From an uncultured Paracoccaceae bacterium (GTDB lineage: Bacteria > Pseudomonadota > Alphaproteobacteria > Rhodobacterales > Rhodobacteraceae), in contig CANMWG010000001.1 in the NCBI GenBank assembly GCA_947501555.1, positions 1,364,001-1,428,000 of the forward strand: a stretch of 64,000 bases of DNA, in the 5' to 3' direction. Of this stretch, positions 35,483 through 46,992 are shown in pieces (the stretch's first letter is position 1; each line of letters opens with the position of its first letter). A program made the translations under genes and the position numbers. The notes beneath the pieces were generated by a model. That model worked only from the letters and a program-made list of their open reading frames with translations, was not told the origin of the DNA and ran no database searches.

Positions 35483-36826
35483 ATGGCGATTGCATTAATT
35501 ATTTTGGGTGCGGGTATGGGCACCCGCATGAATTCAGATTTACCCAAAGTGTTGCATCACATTGCAGGTGCTCCGATGTTGGTGCATGCGATGCGCTCTG
35601 GTGCGGCACTCGATCCGGCGCGCACGGTCGTTGTTGCAGGCCATGGGGCCGATGCCGTCGGGAAAGCCGCCGCGGCCTATGATCCGGATACACTGACAGC
35701 CCTGCAGGCAGAGCAACTGGGCACGGCTCATGCCGTCGCCCAAGCCCGCGCCGCATTGGAAGGTTTTGACGGCGATGCATTGGTTCTTTACGGCGACACG
35801 CCCTTTATCAGCGATGAAACATTGGCCGCTATGGCAGCGGCCCGCCTGACCCATGATGTCGTGGTCCTGGGGTTTGAGGCCGCAGACCCGGGCCGCTATG
35901 GCCGTCTCATCATCGAAAACGACCAACTGGACCGGATCGTCGAATACAAGGACGCCACCGAGGCGGAACGTGCCGTCACCCTTTGCAACAGTGGCGTTGT
36001 GGCTGCAGACGCGGCCACGTTGTTTGATTTGATCGACGCGGTCGAGAACGACAATGCGGCGGGTGAATATTATCTGACCGATATCGTTGGCATCGCCCGT
36101 ACCCGTGGGCTGAGCGCAACTGTGGTTGCATGTGATGAAGCCGAAACGCTTGGCATCAACTCCCGGGCTGAACTGGCGCAGGCCGAAAAGTTGTTTCAGG
36201 CGAAGGCACGGCTGGAGGCACAAGAAGACGGCGTGACAATGGTCGCGCCCGAAACAGTTTTCTTCGCCTATGACACAGTGGTGGGGCGCGATACGCTGAT
36301 TGAACCGAATGTTGTCTTTGGACCCGGCGTGACGGTCGAAACGGGTGCGACGATCCGAGCGTTTTCTCATCTGGAAGGCTGCCATGTATCACGCGGCGCG
36401 GTTGTCGGCCCCTACGCGCGGCTGCGTCCCGGGGCGGAACTGGCTGAAAACGTCAAAGTTGGCAATTTCGTCGAGGTCAAGAACGCGCAGATCGCCGAAG
36501 GCGCCAAGGTCAATCACCTGTCCTATATCGGTGACGCCAGCATCGGGAAAAGCAGCAATATCGGTGCCGGAACAATCACCTGCAATTACGATGGGGTTTT
36601 CAAGCATAAAACAACCATCGGGGCGGATGCCTTTATCGGGTCCAACACCATGCTCGTGGCCCCTGTCACCATAGGCGATGCCGCAATGACTGGCAGCGGG
36701 TCGGTCATCACCCGTGACGTGCCGAAGGGTGACTTGGCTGTCGGACGAGCAAAGCAAGAAAACAAGCCCGGCTTTGCGGTACGCCTGTTCGAGAAACTCA
36801 AAGCCCGTAAAGCAAAGGGGTCCTGA
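35483..36826 (+). CDS. glmU: Bifunctional GlmU: N-acetylglucosamine-1-phosphate uridyltransferase / glucosamine-1-phosphate acetyltransferase
   Basis: A 447-residue bifunctional enzyme making UDP-GlcNAc for peptidoglycan and lipid A. The uridyltransferase domain starts with LGAGMGTRMNSDLPKVLHH at residues 8-26. The acetyltransferase domain from about residue 250 is a left-handed beta helix of hexapeptides, with LSYIGDASIGKSSNIGAGT and the conserved GTITCNYDGVFKHKT near residue 375. I chose the ATG after GAGGCGG; an upstream in-frame ATG at 35426 would add 19 unusual residues. glmS follows after 2 bases. Confidence 0.96.
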   Translation: MAIALIILGAGMGTRMNSDLPKVLHHIAGAPMLVHAMRSGAALDPARTVVVAGHGADAVGKAAAAYDPDTLTALQAEQLGTAHAVAQARAALEGFDGDALVLYGDTPFISDETLAAMAAARLTHDVVVLGFEAADPGRYGRLIIENDQLDRIVEYKDATEAERAVTLCNSGVVAADAATLFDLIDAVENDNAAGEYYLTDIVGIARTRGLSATVVACDEAETLGINSRAELAQAEKLFQAKARLEAQEDGVTMVAPETVFFAYDTVVGRDTLIEPNVVFGPGVTVETGATIRAFSHLEGCHVSRGAVVGPYARLRPGAELAENVKVGNFVEVKNAQIAEGAKVNHLSYIGDASIGKSSNIGAGTITCNYDGVFKHKTTIGADAFIGSNTMLVAPVTIGDAAMTGSGSVITRDVPKGDLAVGRAKQENKPGFAVRLFEKLKARKAKGS

Positions 36827-36828
36827 TT

Positions 36829-38648
<1,820 letters not shown>

Positions 38649-38652
<4 letters not shown>

Positions 38653-39332
38653 CCCCCAACAACGCACTTGCCGCCTTGCGCGCTATTGGCGATCCGGCCA
38701 AAGCCTCCGAGATGCACCGCTACCACAAGGTTGATCGGCCCTACCTGGGCGTGGCCAACCCGGTGATTGACGGTCTGGTCAAGGATTGGCGGGCAGCGGT
38801 TGATCTAAACCAGCGGCTGACGTTAGCGCGGGGTTTGTGGAAGGGTAACAGCCATGAAGGACGGGTTGCTGCGGCAAAGCTGCTGACCCAAGCGCGGATC
38901 AGGCCTGATGACAGTGAAGCCTGGGACCTGATTTGTGAATGGGTGCCGCAATTTGATGCTTGGGCTATCGCCGATCACGTCAGCATTGCGGGGCAAAAGC
39001 GGCTGGTCGCTGATCCGACCCGGCTGGATACGGTCGAAGGTTGGATTACGTCAGATCACATGTGGACCAAACGGGCCGCTTTGGTGATGACATTGCCATG
39101 GACCAAGCAAAACAATCCGAAACCGGCCGATTTAGCGACGCGTGACCGGATTTTGGGATGGGCTGCCACGTATGTGACCGATCACGAATGGTTCATTCAA
39201 AAAGCCATCGCTTGGTGGCTGCGCGAATTGTCGAAACATGACGCAGCACGCGTGCAGGATTTTTTGGGCAAACATGCGGACGACATGAAGCCCTTTGCGG
39301 TCAAGGAAGCTGCCCGTAAACTCACCCCGTAG
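38649..39332 (+). CDS. AlkD-like DNA alkylation repair protein
   Basis: A 227-residue all-helical protein of the AlkD/HEAT-repeat glycosylase family that removes alkylated bases. Signatures are YHKVDRPYLGVANPVIDGL near residue 25, the run of Trp residues in WDLICEWVPQFDAWAIADHV near residue 94, and WFIQKAIAWWLRELSKHD near residue 181. The start overlaps the glmS stop by 4 bases. Activity has been shown only for some members. The stop is followed at once by the 18-base palindrome. Confidence 0.85.
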
Positions 39333-39350
39333 GATGGGTTTAAACCCATC
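39333..39350. repeat. GATGGGTTTAAACCCATC palindrome filling a convergent gap
   Basis: This perfect 18-base palindrome occupies exactly the space between the TAG of the AlkD-like gene and the TAA of the convergent lipoprotein gene. It could serve as a shared transcript-end hairpin. The same core is at 40918-40943 and, with one change, at 7337-7354. Confidence 0.9.
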
Positions 39351-39824
39351 TTACCGTGTAAAAACAGTGATCTCCGGCAAGCCAGTCAATGGGGCCTCAA
39401 GCAAGCGCATCGCGGCAAGACTGATCTGGCTTCCAGACCCAAGCGCACCGCCCGAAGGGCGCAGTTCCACGTTGATCGTCTTATCCTGATAGGTAATCTG
39501 ACCCGGCGTAAGTTCTGTGACCAAGGGGGTCTCTAGCCAAATACCTGGCACTGTAGGTGAGCCAAGTGACGCAATCGTCACGCCCAATTCCTGAGCCGCG
39601 TCATCTGCCTCAACTTCTGTTGCCGCGGCACGGTCTTCTTCCGTTGTGGTATCAAACTGGTCAACCGTCGTCGCACTTGTCGGCGGTGGCGGTGGCGGCG
39701 TTGGGTTGAGTGTTGGCGCAGGAATTGCAGCAGGTGCGTCAGGCGTTGTGCCAAAAAACCCTTGCATTGAGGGCGATGCGCAACCTGCGAGAGCTACGAG
39801 CGGGAGTACAAAATTCAATCTCAT
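39351..39824 (-). CDS. Putative lipoprotein with Pro-rich linker
   Basis: A 157-residue protein with a lipoprotein signal (residues 1-15, LVALAGC) and Cys15 as the likely lipid site. Residues 30-55 are a Pro/Ala/Thr linker including a run of prolines, then an acidic stretch, then a beta-rich domain with TIASLGSPTVPGIWLETPLV and the end RLLEAPLTGLPEITVF. Such proteins are common in Rhodobacteraceae; function is unknown. It is divergent from moaA. Confidence 0.75.
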   Translation of the reverse strand: MRLNFVLPLVALAGCASPSMQGFFGTTPDAPAAIPAPTLNPTPPPPPPTSATTVDQFDTTTEEDRAAATEVEADDAAQELGVTIASLGSPTVPGIWLETPLVTELTPGQITYQDKTINVELRPSGGALGSGSQISLAAMRLLEAPLTGLPEITVFTR

Positions 39825-39909
39825 ACCGGGAACTTATGTCGCGCAGGCGTGACTGACAACGGTCGGGTTGCGTCTTGCGCAGTGTTGCGCCGGTGCATAG
39901 GGTATTTTT

Positions 39910-40914
39910 ATGACAGAGCCCCTGATCGACCCATTTGCACGTTCCATCGACTATCTCCGCGTCTCGGTGACAGACCGCTGCGATTTTCGCTGTGTCTATT
40001 GCATGTCTGAAAACATGACCTTCCTACCCAAAAAGGAACTGCTGACACTCGAAGAGCTGGACCGGATGTGTTCGGCCTTTGTACGGCTCGGGGTTAAGAA
40101 GTTACGGATCACAGGCGGCGAACCATTGGTTCGGCGCGATATCATGACATTCTTTCGCGGCATGTCGCGGCATCTGGACAGCGGTGCCTTGTCTGAGCTC
40201 ACGTTGACCACAAATGGCAGCCAGCTGGAACGCTTTGCGAGTGATCTTTTTGGTGCGGGTGTGCGGCGGATTAATGTGTCACTTGATACGCTAAACGAAG
40301 AGAAATTCGCACAAATCACCCGTTGGGGCCGGCTGCCGCAGGTTCTGCGTGGGATTGACGCGGCCCAAAAGGCAGGGCTGCGCGTAAAGATAAATACCGT
40401 GGCCCTGCAAGGGTTTAACGAAGATGAGCTGTTTACACTGACCGATTGGTGCGCGTCGCGAGACATAGACCTGACCTTTATTGAGGTCATGCCGATGGGC
40501 GATCTGGGCAATGAAGATAGGCTGGGGCAATATTGGTCGCTGAAAGACCTGCGGGCGCGGTTGGCTGCGGGTTCGGAACTAACCGATTTGCCCGAACGCA
40601 CGGGGGGACCTGCGCGGTACGTGCGGGTTGAAAAGACCGGGCAGAAGATAGGCTTTATCACGCCGCTGAGCCATAATTTCTGCGAGAGCTGTAACCGGGT
40701 GCGGATCACGTGCACCGGTGAGATTTATACCTGCTTGGGGCAAGAAGGCCATTCGGATCTGCGCGGACCATTGCGTGCCTCGGAGGCAGATATTGATCTC
40801 GAAAACGCGATCCGAGCTGCGATTGCTTTAAAACCCAAAGGGCATGACTTTGACTATTCGCGCCAGCAAATTGACGGGCAGGTCAGTCGGCATATGTCAC
40901 ATACGGGCGGGTAA
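39910..40914 (+). CDS. moaA: GTP 3',8-cyclase
   Basis: This radical SAM enzyme starts molybdenum cofactor synthesis from GTP. The N-terminal SAM cluster has C24, C28 and C31 in CDFRCVYC. The C-terminal cluster has [19 protein letters not shown] near residue 257. [12 protein letters not shown] binds SAM, and the GG C-terminal tail (SHTGG) needed by the family is present. The 334-residue length fits. It is a single gene, followed by two different dispersed repeats. Confidence 0.96.
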   Translation: MTEPLIDPFARSIDYLRVSVTDRCDFRCVYCMSENMTFLPKKELLTLEELDRMCSAFVRLGVKKLRITGGEPLVRRDIMTFFRGMSRHLDSGALSELTLTTNGSQLERFASDLFGAGVRRINVSLDTLNEEKFAQITRWGRLPQVLRGIDAAQKAGLRVKINTVALQGFNEDELFTLTDWCASRDIDLTFIEVMPMGDLGNEDRLGQYWSLKDLRARLAAGSELTDLPERTGGPARYVRVEKTGQKIGFITPLSHNFCESCNRVRITCTGEIYTCLGQEGHSDLRGPLRASEADIDLENAIRAAIALKPKGHDFDYSRQQIDGQVSRHMSHTGG

Positions 40915-40917
40915 CCC

Positions 40918-40943
40918 GTAAGATGGGTTTAAACCCATCTTAC
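40918..40943. repeat. 26-base perfect palindrome after moaA
   Basis: GTAAGATGGGTTT is followed by its exact reverse complement, 4 bases past the moaA stop. It is the longest of three related copies and probably ends the moaA transcript as a hairpin. Confidence 0.9.
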
Positions 40944-40956
40944 ATGATAAACATTC

Positions 40957-40987
40957 CGTACAGACTGCGTACATCTCACGTATGTAC
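40957..40987 (+). repeat. Dispersed CGTACAGA/GTATGTAC repeat after moaA
   Basis: The plus-strand sequence CGTACAGACTGCGTACAT, then CTCACGTATGTAC, matches the copy after mccB at 23538-23570. It ends 2 bases before the stop of the convergent M20 hydrolase gene. Confidence 0.75.
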
Positions 40988-40989
40988 AC

Positions 40990-42153
40990 TTACGCCGCAG
41001 GCATCCGTTGTTCGACAATTTCCGCCCACCAGCTACACCCGGCGGGAATGACATCGTCGTTGAAGTTATATTCGGGATGGTGGACCGATGCAGTGTCACC
41101 ATTCCCAACCAGAATGTAAGCGCCTGGGCGTTCCTCCAGCATATAGGCGAAATCCTCACCGCCCATCACAAGCGGGGCCGTCGCACAATCGCCTGATACG
41201 GATTTCGCGACATCCGCAGCGAAATCTGTCTGGCTGTCGCTGTTCACCATCACAGGATAGCCGCGCGTGTAATCCACAGTTGCAACAGCCCCATACGCAG
41301 CAGCGACACCTTGCGTGACCTCTGTCAGACGCTTTTCGGCCAAATCACGCATTTCGGCCGACAAGGTCCGCACTGTCCCGCGCATATGCACACGCTGCGG
41401 AATGACGTTATGGGCTTTGGATGAGGTTTCAAAACTGGTGACCGAGACCACCACCTGCTCAACCGGGTCCGCATTACGTGCAGCAATCGTCTGTAGCGCA
41501 ATCACCACGTGGCTCGCGACAACAGTGCTATCCACGGTTTCATGAGGCTTGGCCGCGTGCCCGCCTTTGCCTTCGATCACAATCTCAAACTGATCGGCCG
41601 CGGCAAAGAATGCCCCGGGTCGGATCGCAAAACTGCCCGCAGGTTTACCGGGCCAGTTGTGCATCCCGTAGACTTCCTGAATGCCCCAGCGTTCCATCAT
41701 GCCGTCGTCGCACATCTCTTTGCCGCCGCCGCCGCCTTCTTCGGCGGGCTGGAAGATCACAATCACCTTGCCGTCAAAGTTCCGCGTCTCAGAAAGGTAT
41801 TTCGCCGCACCCAGCAACATCGCCGTATGCCCATCGTGCCCGCAGGCATGCATCGCGCCATCGACCTTAGACTTATAGTCAAGTCCGGTTTGCTCGTGGA
41901 TCGGTAGTGCGTCCATATCCGCCCGCAGACCAATGACTTTGGCGGATCTGTCGGTCTTGCCTTTGATCACGCCAACGACGCCGGTACGTCCAATGCCTGT
42001 AACGATTTCGTCACATCCGAATTCTGTGAGCTTTTCCGCCACGATTGCCGAAGTTCGGTGCGTGTCGAAGAGAATTTCGGGGTTTTCGTGAAGGTCGCGC
42101 CGCCATGCTGTAATCTCGGGCAACAATTCGGAAAAGCGGTTCTTAACGGGCAT
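40990..42153 (-). CDS. M20 amidohydrolase (hippurate hydrolase-like)
   Basis: A 387-residue metal-dependent amidohydrolase that likely releases an amino acid from an N-acyl or N-aroyl conjugate. It shows GLRADMDALPIHEQ near residue 75, HACGHDGHTAMLLGAAKYL near 101 with the metal ligands Cys, His and Asp, and PAEEGGGGGKEM near 135. The later GKGGHAAKPH and MGGEDFAYMLEERPG are typical. It precedes the FAD oxidase and ArgE-like genes on the same strand, with a 66-base gap. Confidence 0.9.
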   Translation of the reverse strand: MPVKNRFSELLPEITAWRRDLHENPEILFDTHRTSAIVAEKLTEFGCDEIVTGIGRTGVVGVIKGKTDRSAKVIGLRADMDALPIHEQTGLDYKSKVDGAMHACGHDGHTAMLLGAAKYLSETRNFDGKVIVIFQPAEEGGGGGKEMCDDGMMERWGIQEVYGMHNWPGKPAGSFAIRPGAFFAAADQFEIVIEGKGGHAAKPHETVDSTVVASHVVIALQTIAARNADPVEQVVVSVTSFETSSKAHNVIPQRVHMRGTVRTLSAEMRDLAEKRLTEVTQGVAAAYGAVATVDYTRGYPVMVNSDSQTDFAADVAKSVSGDCATAPLVMGGEDFAYMLEERPGAYILVGNGDTASVHHPEYNFNDDVIPAGCSWWAEIVEQRMPAA

Positions 42154-42219
42154 GTGAGCCTCCGTAAAAATTTATTTGCAATGCGCTTGTGAGTGAGTGA
42201 CTGCGCAAATGCATAAGCG

Positions 42220-43566
42220 TTAAAGGTTTGGTCCCAGCTCCAACTTCGAACCATCTGTAAACCGAGACAAGCGAAAACGTGCGATATCATACCCCGGCGC
42301 GTCCCCCAGCGCCAGAGCGGCGGAAATCCGCCCAAAAGCGGGTCCGATCCCAAACCCATGCCCGGACATGCCAGTCGCAACCGTCAGTCCCGGAACATCG
42401 GCCACATTGTCCACCACAGGAACCACATCTGGCATCGTATCAATCATCCCCGCCCATGCCTTTTTCATCTGCACCGTCCCCAGTTGCGGGAACATGGTGC
42501 CAAAATCCTTGGCCATCTTTGCGACGATCCCTTTGCGTGGTGCCGGGTCCAAAACCCGCATCTTTTCAAAGGGGCTGACCTGATCCCCGGCCCAGCGCCG
42601 CGCTATTGTCCAGCTATCGGGGTAATCGGCGGGCCCCATGGGAAGCACCCGCACTCCCATCGGGTCAGCCCACAACTGTGGTAGGTATTTTCCTAACGCC
42701 CGAAACGCGTCAGGCCCGACAAAAATATCCTCAGAGCCTGGGCACGCAAGGTTGTACCCCCCGTCTTGCCGCCGTCGAAACGCCAACCCACTGCCCGTAG
42801 CCGCGCCTTCGAAGATTTGCGGCAGAGGTTGCGTTGCCCCGACCGTCGCCCGCACAGAGAGTTGCGGGATATGCACACCGTGTCGCCGTAAGAACAGTGA
42901 TGACCACGCCCCACCGGCCACAATCACCGCATTGGTCGCAATCCGCCCCGCTTCGGTGATAACTCCTGTGATCCGTCCTGCCTCAATATCAAGAAGCCGC
43001 GCTGCGCACATCTCACGGATGATCACCCCATCCCGCACCGCTGCCCGCGCCAATGCAGGGACAGCTACCCAAGGCTCGGCCCGCATATCGCTGGCCGTCC
43101 ATAGCCCGCCCAGCCATCGCGTCGTCGCGTCTGGCAAAAGTTGTGCGATCTCGGCGGAGCTGAGCAATTTGCTATCGACCCCTGCTGCCCGTGCGTGGGG
43201 CACCCAGGCTGCGTAACGCTCCATCTTGGCTGGGGTATCGGCCAGATAGGCGATCCCCGTTTGCCGCAGCCCAATGTCTTCTTCAATCTCGCGATCCATC
43301 TGCCGCCAGATGGATCCGGCTTCGACCATGATCGGCAATTCCGCAAGGTCCCGCCCCTGTGCCCGGATCCACCCCCAATTCCGCGATGATTGTTCGGCCG
43401 CCACCCGCCCCTTTTCCAAGAGCACGACTTTCTGCCGTTTCTTGGCGAGCTCCCAGGCGGTCATGACCCCGATGATGCCTCCACCGATCACAACGACATC
43501 GGCGGCATCGGGCAAAGCTACGTTATATTCTGCGGGATCCGTCGTGGAAATTGGAAAGGACTTCAT
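42220..43566 (-). CDS. FAD-dependent amino acid/amine oxidase (DadA-like)
   Basis: A 448-residue flavoprotein of the glycine/D-amino acid oxidase family. The FAD-binding dinucleotide fold is VVVIGGGIIGVMTAWELAKK near residue 25, followed by LLEKGRVAAEQSSRNWGWIRAQG, a covalent-FAD-like region, and the C-terminal ATGMSGHGFGIGPAFGR. It oxidises an amine or amino acid; the exact substrate cannot be told. The start overlaps the ArgE-like gene by 4 bases. Confidence 0.88.
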   Translation of the reverse strand: MKSFPISTTDPAEYNVALPDAADVVVIGGGIIGVMTAWELAKKRQKVVLLEKGRVAAEQSSRNWGWIRAQGRDLAELPIMVEAGSIWRQMDREIEEDIGLRQTGIAYLADTPAKMERYAAWVPHARAAGVDSKLLSSAEIAQLLPDATTRWLGGLWTASDMRAEPWVAVPALARAAVRDGVIIREMCAARLLDIEAGRITGVITEAGRIATNAVIVAGGAWSSLFLRRHGVHIPQLSVRATVGATQPLPQIFEGAATGSGLAFRRRQDGGYNLACPGSEDIFVGPDAFRALGKYLPQLWADPMGVRVLPMGPADYPDSWTIARRWAGDQVSPFEKMRVLDPAPRKGIVAKMAKDFGTMFPQLGTVQMKKAWAGMIDTMPDVVPVVDNVADVPGLTVATGMSGHGFGIGPAFGRISAALALGDAPGYDIARFRLSRFTDGSKLELGPNL

Positions 43567-44723
43567 TGCACGAGCGCATTCACCAGTTTTTCGATAAAGG
43601 CTTCGCCCTGCTGGAATTGATCCACACTGATGAATTCATTGGGCTGGTGTGCCTGTGCGATATCGCCCGGGCCGCAGACCACAGCAGAATACCCCCGTTC
43701 TTGGAACTGCCCCGCCTCAGTCCCGTAGCTGACCACGTTGCTGCCGTTTTCGCCCGTCAAATCCCGGACAAGCCGTTCGGCCGCGCCGTCGTCTTCCGGC
43801 TTTAATCCGGGCACATAGAAATACTGTTCGGCGCTGATACGGGCCTCCGGTCGGATCGCCTTCATTTCGGCCTCAATCTCGGCCACTTTGGCAAGGAACC
43901 TGTCTTGCCATGCGCTGATGTCTTCGCCCGGCACGATCCGGAACCCAAAACCGAATGTGCAGTCTTTTGCGGTGATGTTATGTGCCGTTCCGCCCGTGAT
44001 CGTACCGACATGCAAGGTCGTGTAGGGGGGCACGAATTCGGCGGCCAGGGGTCCGGGTGTCTGCGCGGCGTTTTCGGCATTCACCTCATTCGCCCAATTG
44101 ATCAGCTTTGCCGCCTCCATAATCGCGCTGACGCCGGTATGAGCAAGGGATGAGTGCACTTCGAACCCATGAAAGTGCATTTTGTAGCCGATTCCACCTT
44201 TATGTCCTGTGACAACCTTCATCATTGAGGGTTCGCCCACCAGCACCGTGTCGGCCCGCGGCATGCCCATGGCCACCATATGATCGATCATCGGGGGGGC
44301 GCCGACGCATCCTACCTCTTCATCATAGCTCAGCGCGATTTGCAGCGGCCGTTTGATCCCCCTTTCCAACGCAAGGGGCACCGCAGAAAGCGCCAGCGCG
44401 TCAAAGCCTTTCATGTCGCAAGTGCCGCGCCCGTAAAGCTTGCCATCGCGTTCGGTCACAGTGAAAGGGTCCGTATCCCACGCCTGCCCATCCACCGGCA
44501 CAACATCCGTATGGCCCGACAAAACAACACCGCCATCCACCTGCGGGCCGACATGCGCATATAGTGCAGCTTTCGTGCCATCCTCATTTGGAACGCGCGT
44601 GGACGGCACGCCGAGGTCGCTCAGGTAATTCTCAACGAAATCAATTAGTTCCAGGTTGCTGTCCCGGCTGACAGTGGGGAAGCTGATCAGCTTGTCCATC
44701 AGTTCACGCGCATGCGTTGCCAT
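43563..44723 (-). CDS. argE: Acetylornithine deacetylase-like M20 peptidase
   Basis: A 386-residue M20 metallohydrolase. It shows VLSGHTDVVPVDGQAWDTDPF near residue 65, GRGTCDMKGFDALALSAV near 95, DEEVGCVGAPPMIDHM near 132 with the catalytic Glu pair, and TVLVGEPSMMKVVTGHKG. It matches acetylornithine deacetylase, though the setting beside an amino acid oxidase and a peptide transporter suggests a catabolic N-acyl amino acid role. It heads the minus-strand operon, divergent from the ABC transporter across 213 bases without a gene. Confidence 0.85.
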   Translation of the reverse strand: MATHARELMDKLISFPTVSRDSNLELIDFVENYLSDLGVPSTRVPNEDGTKAALYAHVGPQVDGGVVLSGHTDVVPVDGQAWDTDPFTVTERDGKLYGRGTCDMKGFDALALSAVPLALERGIKRPLQIALSYDEEVGCVGAPPMIDHMVAMGMPRADTVLVGEPSMMKVVTGHKGGIGYKMHFHGFEVHSSLAHTGVSAIMEAAKLINWANEVNAENAAQTPGPLAAEFVPPYTTLHVGTITGGTAHNITAKDCTFGFGFRIVPGEDISAWQDRFLAKVAEIEAEMKAIRPEARISAEQYFYVPGLKPEDDGAAERLVRDLTGENGSNVVSYGTEAGQFQERGYSAVVCGPGDIAQAHQPNEFISVDQFQQGEAFIEKLVNALVQ

Positions 44724-44936
44724 GTCTTTTCCTTTACTTTTTGCCTCTCAACACGCCACTTGATCGTGCAACTGCGCAAAGAGGCGGCAAATCATTTGTC
44801 GCGCGTCTCTCGCCCGCTCGCAAACAGGAATCGGTTGCGGGTCCGGATTTTAATGCTACCGTTCGTGCAAATGCCGCTTTTCTGCTCAGATCGGTGGTGA
44901 GAAAAACAATATCTGAACCACTTGGGAGGTTCGCCT

Positions 44937-45941
44937 ATGCCCGATGGGGCGCTGCCCGTCCTGGATGTCCAGGATCTTAAAACTGTGTTCAGAACTCGGG
45001 CCGGCGAGGTCCATGCTGTTAACGACGTAAGTTTCTCGCTCAAACCGGGCGAGTTGCTGGGTGTCGTTGGCGAAAGCGGGTCTGGAAAATCTGTCACCAT
45101 GATGTCGCTGCTGGGGTTGTTGCCCTCGCCGCCTGCGGATGTCCGCCGTGGCACCGTCACCTTTGATGGCAAGGACCTGCTGAAGGTTAATCAAGAGACC
45201 CTGCGCTCGGTGCGCGGCGGCAAGATTGGCTTTGTGTTTCAGGATCCGATGACATCCTTGAACCCTGTATTTACCGTCGGTGTGCAGATCATGGAGCCTT
45301 TGCGCAAGCATATGGGCATGAACAAGAAGCAGGCCAAGGCCCGTGCCCAAGAGCTGTTGGAACTGGTGGGCATTCCGGACGCCCGTCGCCGCTTGGATGA
45401 CTACCCCCACCAATTTTCAGGCGGGATGCGCCAACGTGTGATGATTGCCATTGCACTGGCCTGTGATCCGCAAGTGCTGATCGCAGATGAGCCGACGACC
45501 GCCCTCGATGTGACTATTCAAGCCCAGATTTTGGAGCTGATGAAAGACCTGCGCGAAAAGCTGGGCATGGCCGTGATCTGGATCACCCATGATTTGGGTG
45601 TGATCGCCGGGATCGCGGACCGCGTGATGGTAATGTATGGGGGCCAGGTTGTCGAACATGCCCCGGTGCATGAGTTGTTCAGCAACCCGCAACACCCTTA
45701 TACCCGCGCATTGCTCAAAACGATCCCAAACATCGCAGGTGAGCGTGCCGCTCGTCTAACCATTATCGAAGGCCAACCCCCTTTGATGGTTGGCCCGCCC
45801 GAGTCCTGCCCGTTCCGGAACCGCTGTGATGTGGCATTTGACCGTTGTGCCGCGGAAAACCCGCCCCGTTACGATGTGGGCGACGGCCATGATGCAGCCT
45901 GTTTCTTTGACGCCAAAACGGGGGCACCGCGCGATGCTTGA
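44937..45941 (+). CDS. Dipeptide-type ABC transporter, ATP-binding protein (DppD-like)
   Basis: A 334-residue ATPase. Walker A is [14 protein letters not shown] near residue 43, the signature is [15 protein letters not shown] near 160, Walker B is [13 protein letters not shown] near 178, and the C-terminal oligopeptide domain has [18 protein letters not shown], a possible Fe-S or zinc site. The ATG follows GGGAGG by 7 bases; a TTG at 44922 is unlikely. It is the first gene of a five-gene transporter operon. Confidence 0.94.
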   Translation: MPDGALPVLDVQDLKTVFRTRAGEVHAVNDVSFSLKPGELLGVVGESGSGKSVTMMSLLGLLPSPPADVRRGTVTFDGKDLLKVNQETLRSVRGGKIGFVFQDPMTSLNPVFTVGVQIMEPLRKHMGMNKKQAKARAQELLELVGIPDARRRLDDYPHQFSGGMRQRVMIAIALACDPQVLIADEPTTALDVTIQAQILELMKDLREKLGMAVIWITHDLGVIAGIADRVMVMYGGQVVEHAPVHELFSNPQHPYTRALLKTIPNIAGERAARLTIIEGQPPLMVGPPESCPFRNRCDVAFDRCAAENPPRYDVGDGHDAACFFDAKTGAPRDA

Positions 45942-46992
45942 TCAAGGACCGAAGCCGCTGGTCAGCGTCAATGACCTAAAAATGCATTTCCCGATTTTCG
46001 CGGGTCTGTTTCGCCGCCGTGTCGGCGAAGTCAAAGCCGTTGATGGCGTCAGTTTTGACGTTATGGAAGGCGAGACCCTAGGCCTTGTGGGCGAATCTGG
46101 CTGTGGCAAGTCCACCTGTGGCCGCGCCGTGCTTCGCTTATATGACATCACGTCTGGTACGATTGAAATTGATGGGCGTGAAATCGGCGACACACCGCAG
46201 ACTGACCTGCGCGAGATGCGCCCAACCATGCAAATGGTGTTTCAGGATCCGCAAGCCAGCCTGAACCCGCGCATGACGGTAGAAGATATCATCAAAGAAC
46301 CGCTGGATGAGCATACCAAGCTGACCGACGCTGAAAAGCGCGCCAAAGTGGGTGAGTTGATGGATGCGGTCGGCCTGAACCGCCGCTTTGCCAAACGCTA
46401 TCCGCACGCCTTTTCCGGTGGTCAGCGCCAGCGGATCGGTATTGCCCGGGCCTTGGCCCTGAACCCGAAATTCATTGTCTGCGATGAACCGATTGCCGCC
46501 TTGGATGTGTCCATTCAAGCGCAGGTCGTGAACCTGCTGGAAGACTTGCAGGAACAGTTCGGCCTGACCTATCTGTTTATCAGCCATGACCTGTCCATGG
46601 TCCGCCATATCGCCACCCGGGTTGCTGTGATGTATCTGGGCAAGGTGGTCGAACTGGCCCCGCGCGAGGCGCTTTATGCCGAACCGCTGCACCCCTACAC
46701 CAAGGCCTTGTTGTCTGCGGTTCCCGAACCCGACCCAAGCCTGGCGCGCAAGACCGAGCGCATCATTCTGAAGGGCGACGTTCCGTCGCCCTCCAATCCA
46801 CCGCAGGGCTGCAATTTCTGCACCCGCTGCCCTTCAGTCATGGATATCTGCAAGCAAGACGAGCCGGCGTACCGCGAGGTTAGCCCGGGCCGTTTCACTG
46901 CCTGCCATCTGTATAACGACTTCGACAACACTGCCGATCAAACAGCAGGAGCCGAGGCAAACAAGAGCGTCAACAAGGAGAAGACACAATGA
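45934..46992 (+). CDS. Dipeptide-type ABC transporter, ATP-binding protein (DppF-like)
   Basis: A 352-residue partner ATPase. Walker A is [17 protein letters not shown] near residue 52, the signature [15 protein letters not shown] near 160, Walker [17 protein letters not shown] near 178, and the Cys-rich C-terminal [15 protein letters not shown] near 290. The start overlaps the first ATPase gene by 8 bases. A frame extending upstream to 45790 is inside that gene and was rejected. Confidence 0.94.
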   Translation: MLDQGPKPLVSVNDLKMHFPIFAGLFRRRVGEVKAVDGVSFDVMEGETLGLVGESGCGKSTCGRAVLRLYDITSGTIEIDGREIGDTPQTDLREMRPTMQMVFQDPQASLNPRMTVEDIIKEPLDEHTKLTDAEKRAKVGELMDAVGLNRRFAKRYPHAFSGGQRQRIGIARALALNPKFIVCDEPIAALDVSIQAQVVNLLEDLQEQFGLTYLFISHDLSMVRHIATRVAVMYLGKVVELAPREALYAEPLHPYTKALLSAVPEPDPSLARKTERIILKGDVPSPSNPPQGCNFCTRCPSVMDICKQDEPAYREVSPGRFTACHLYNDFDNTADQTAGAEANKSVNKEKTQ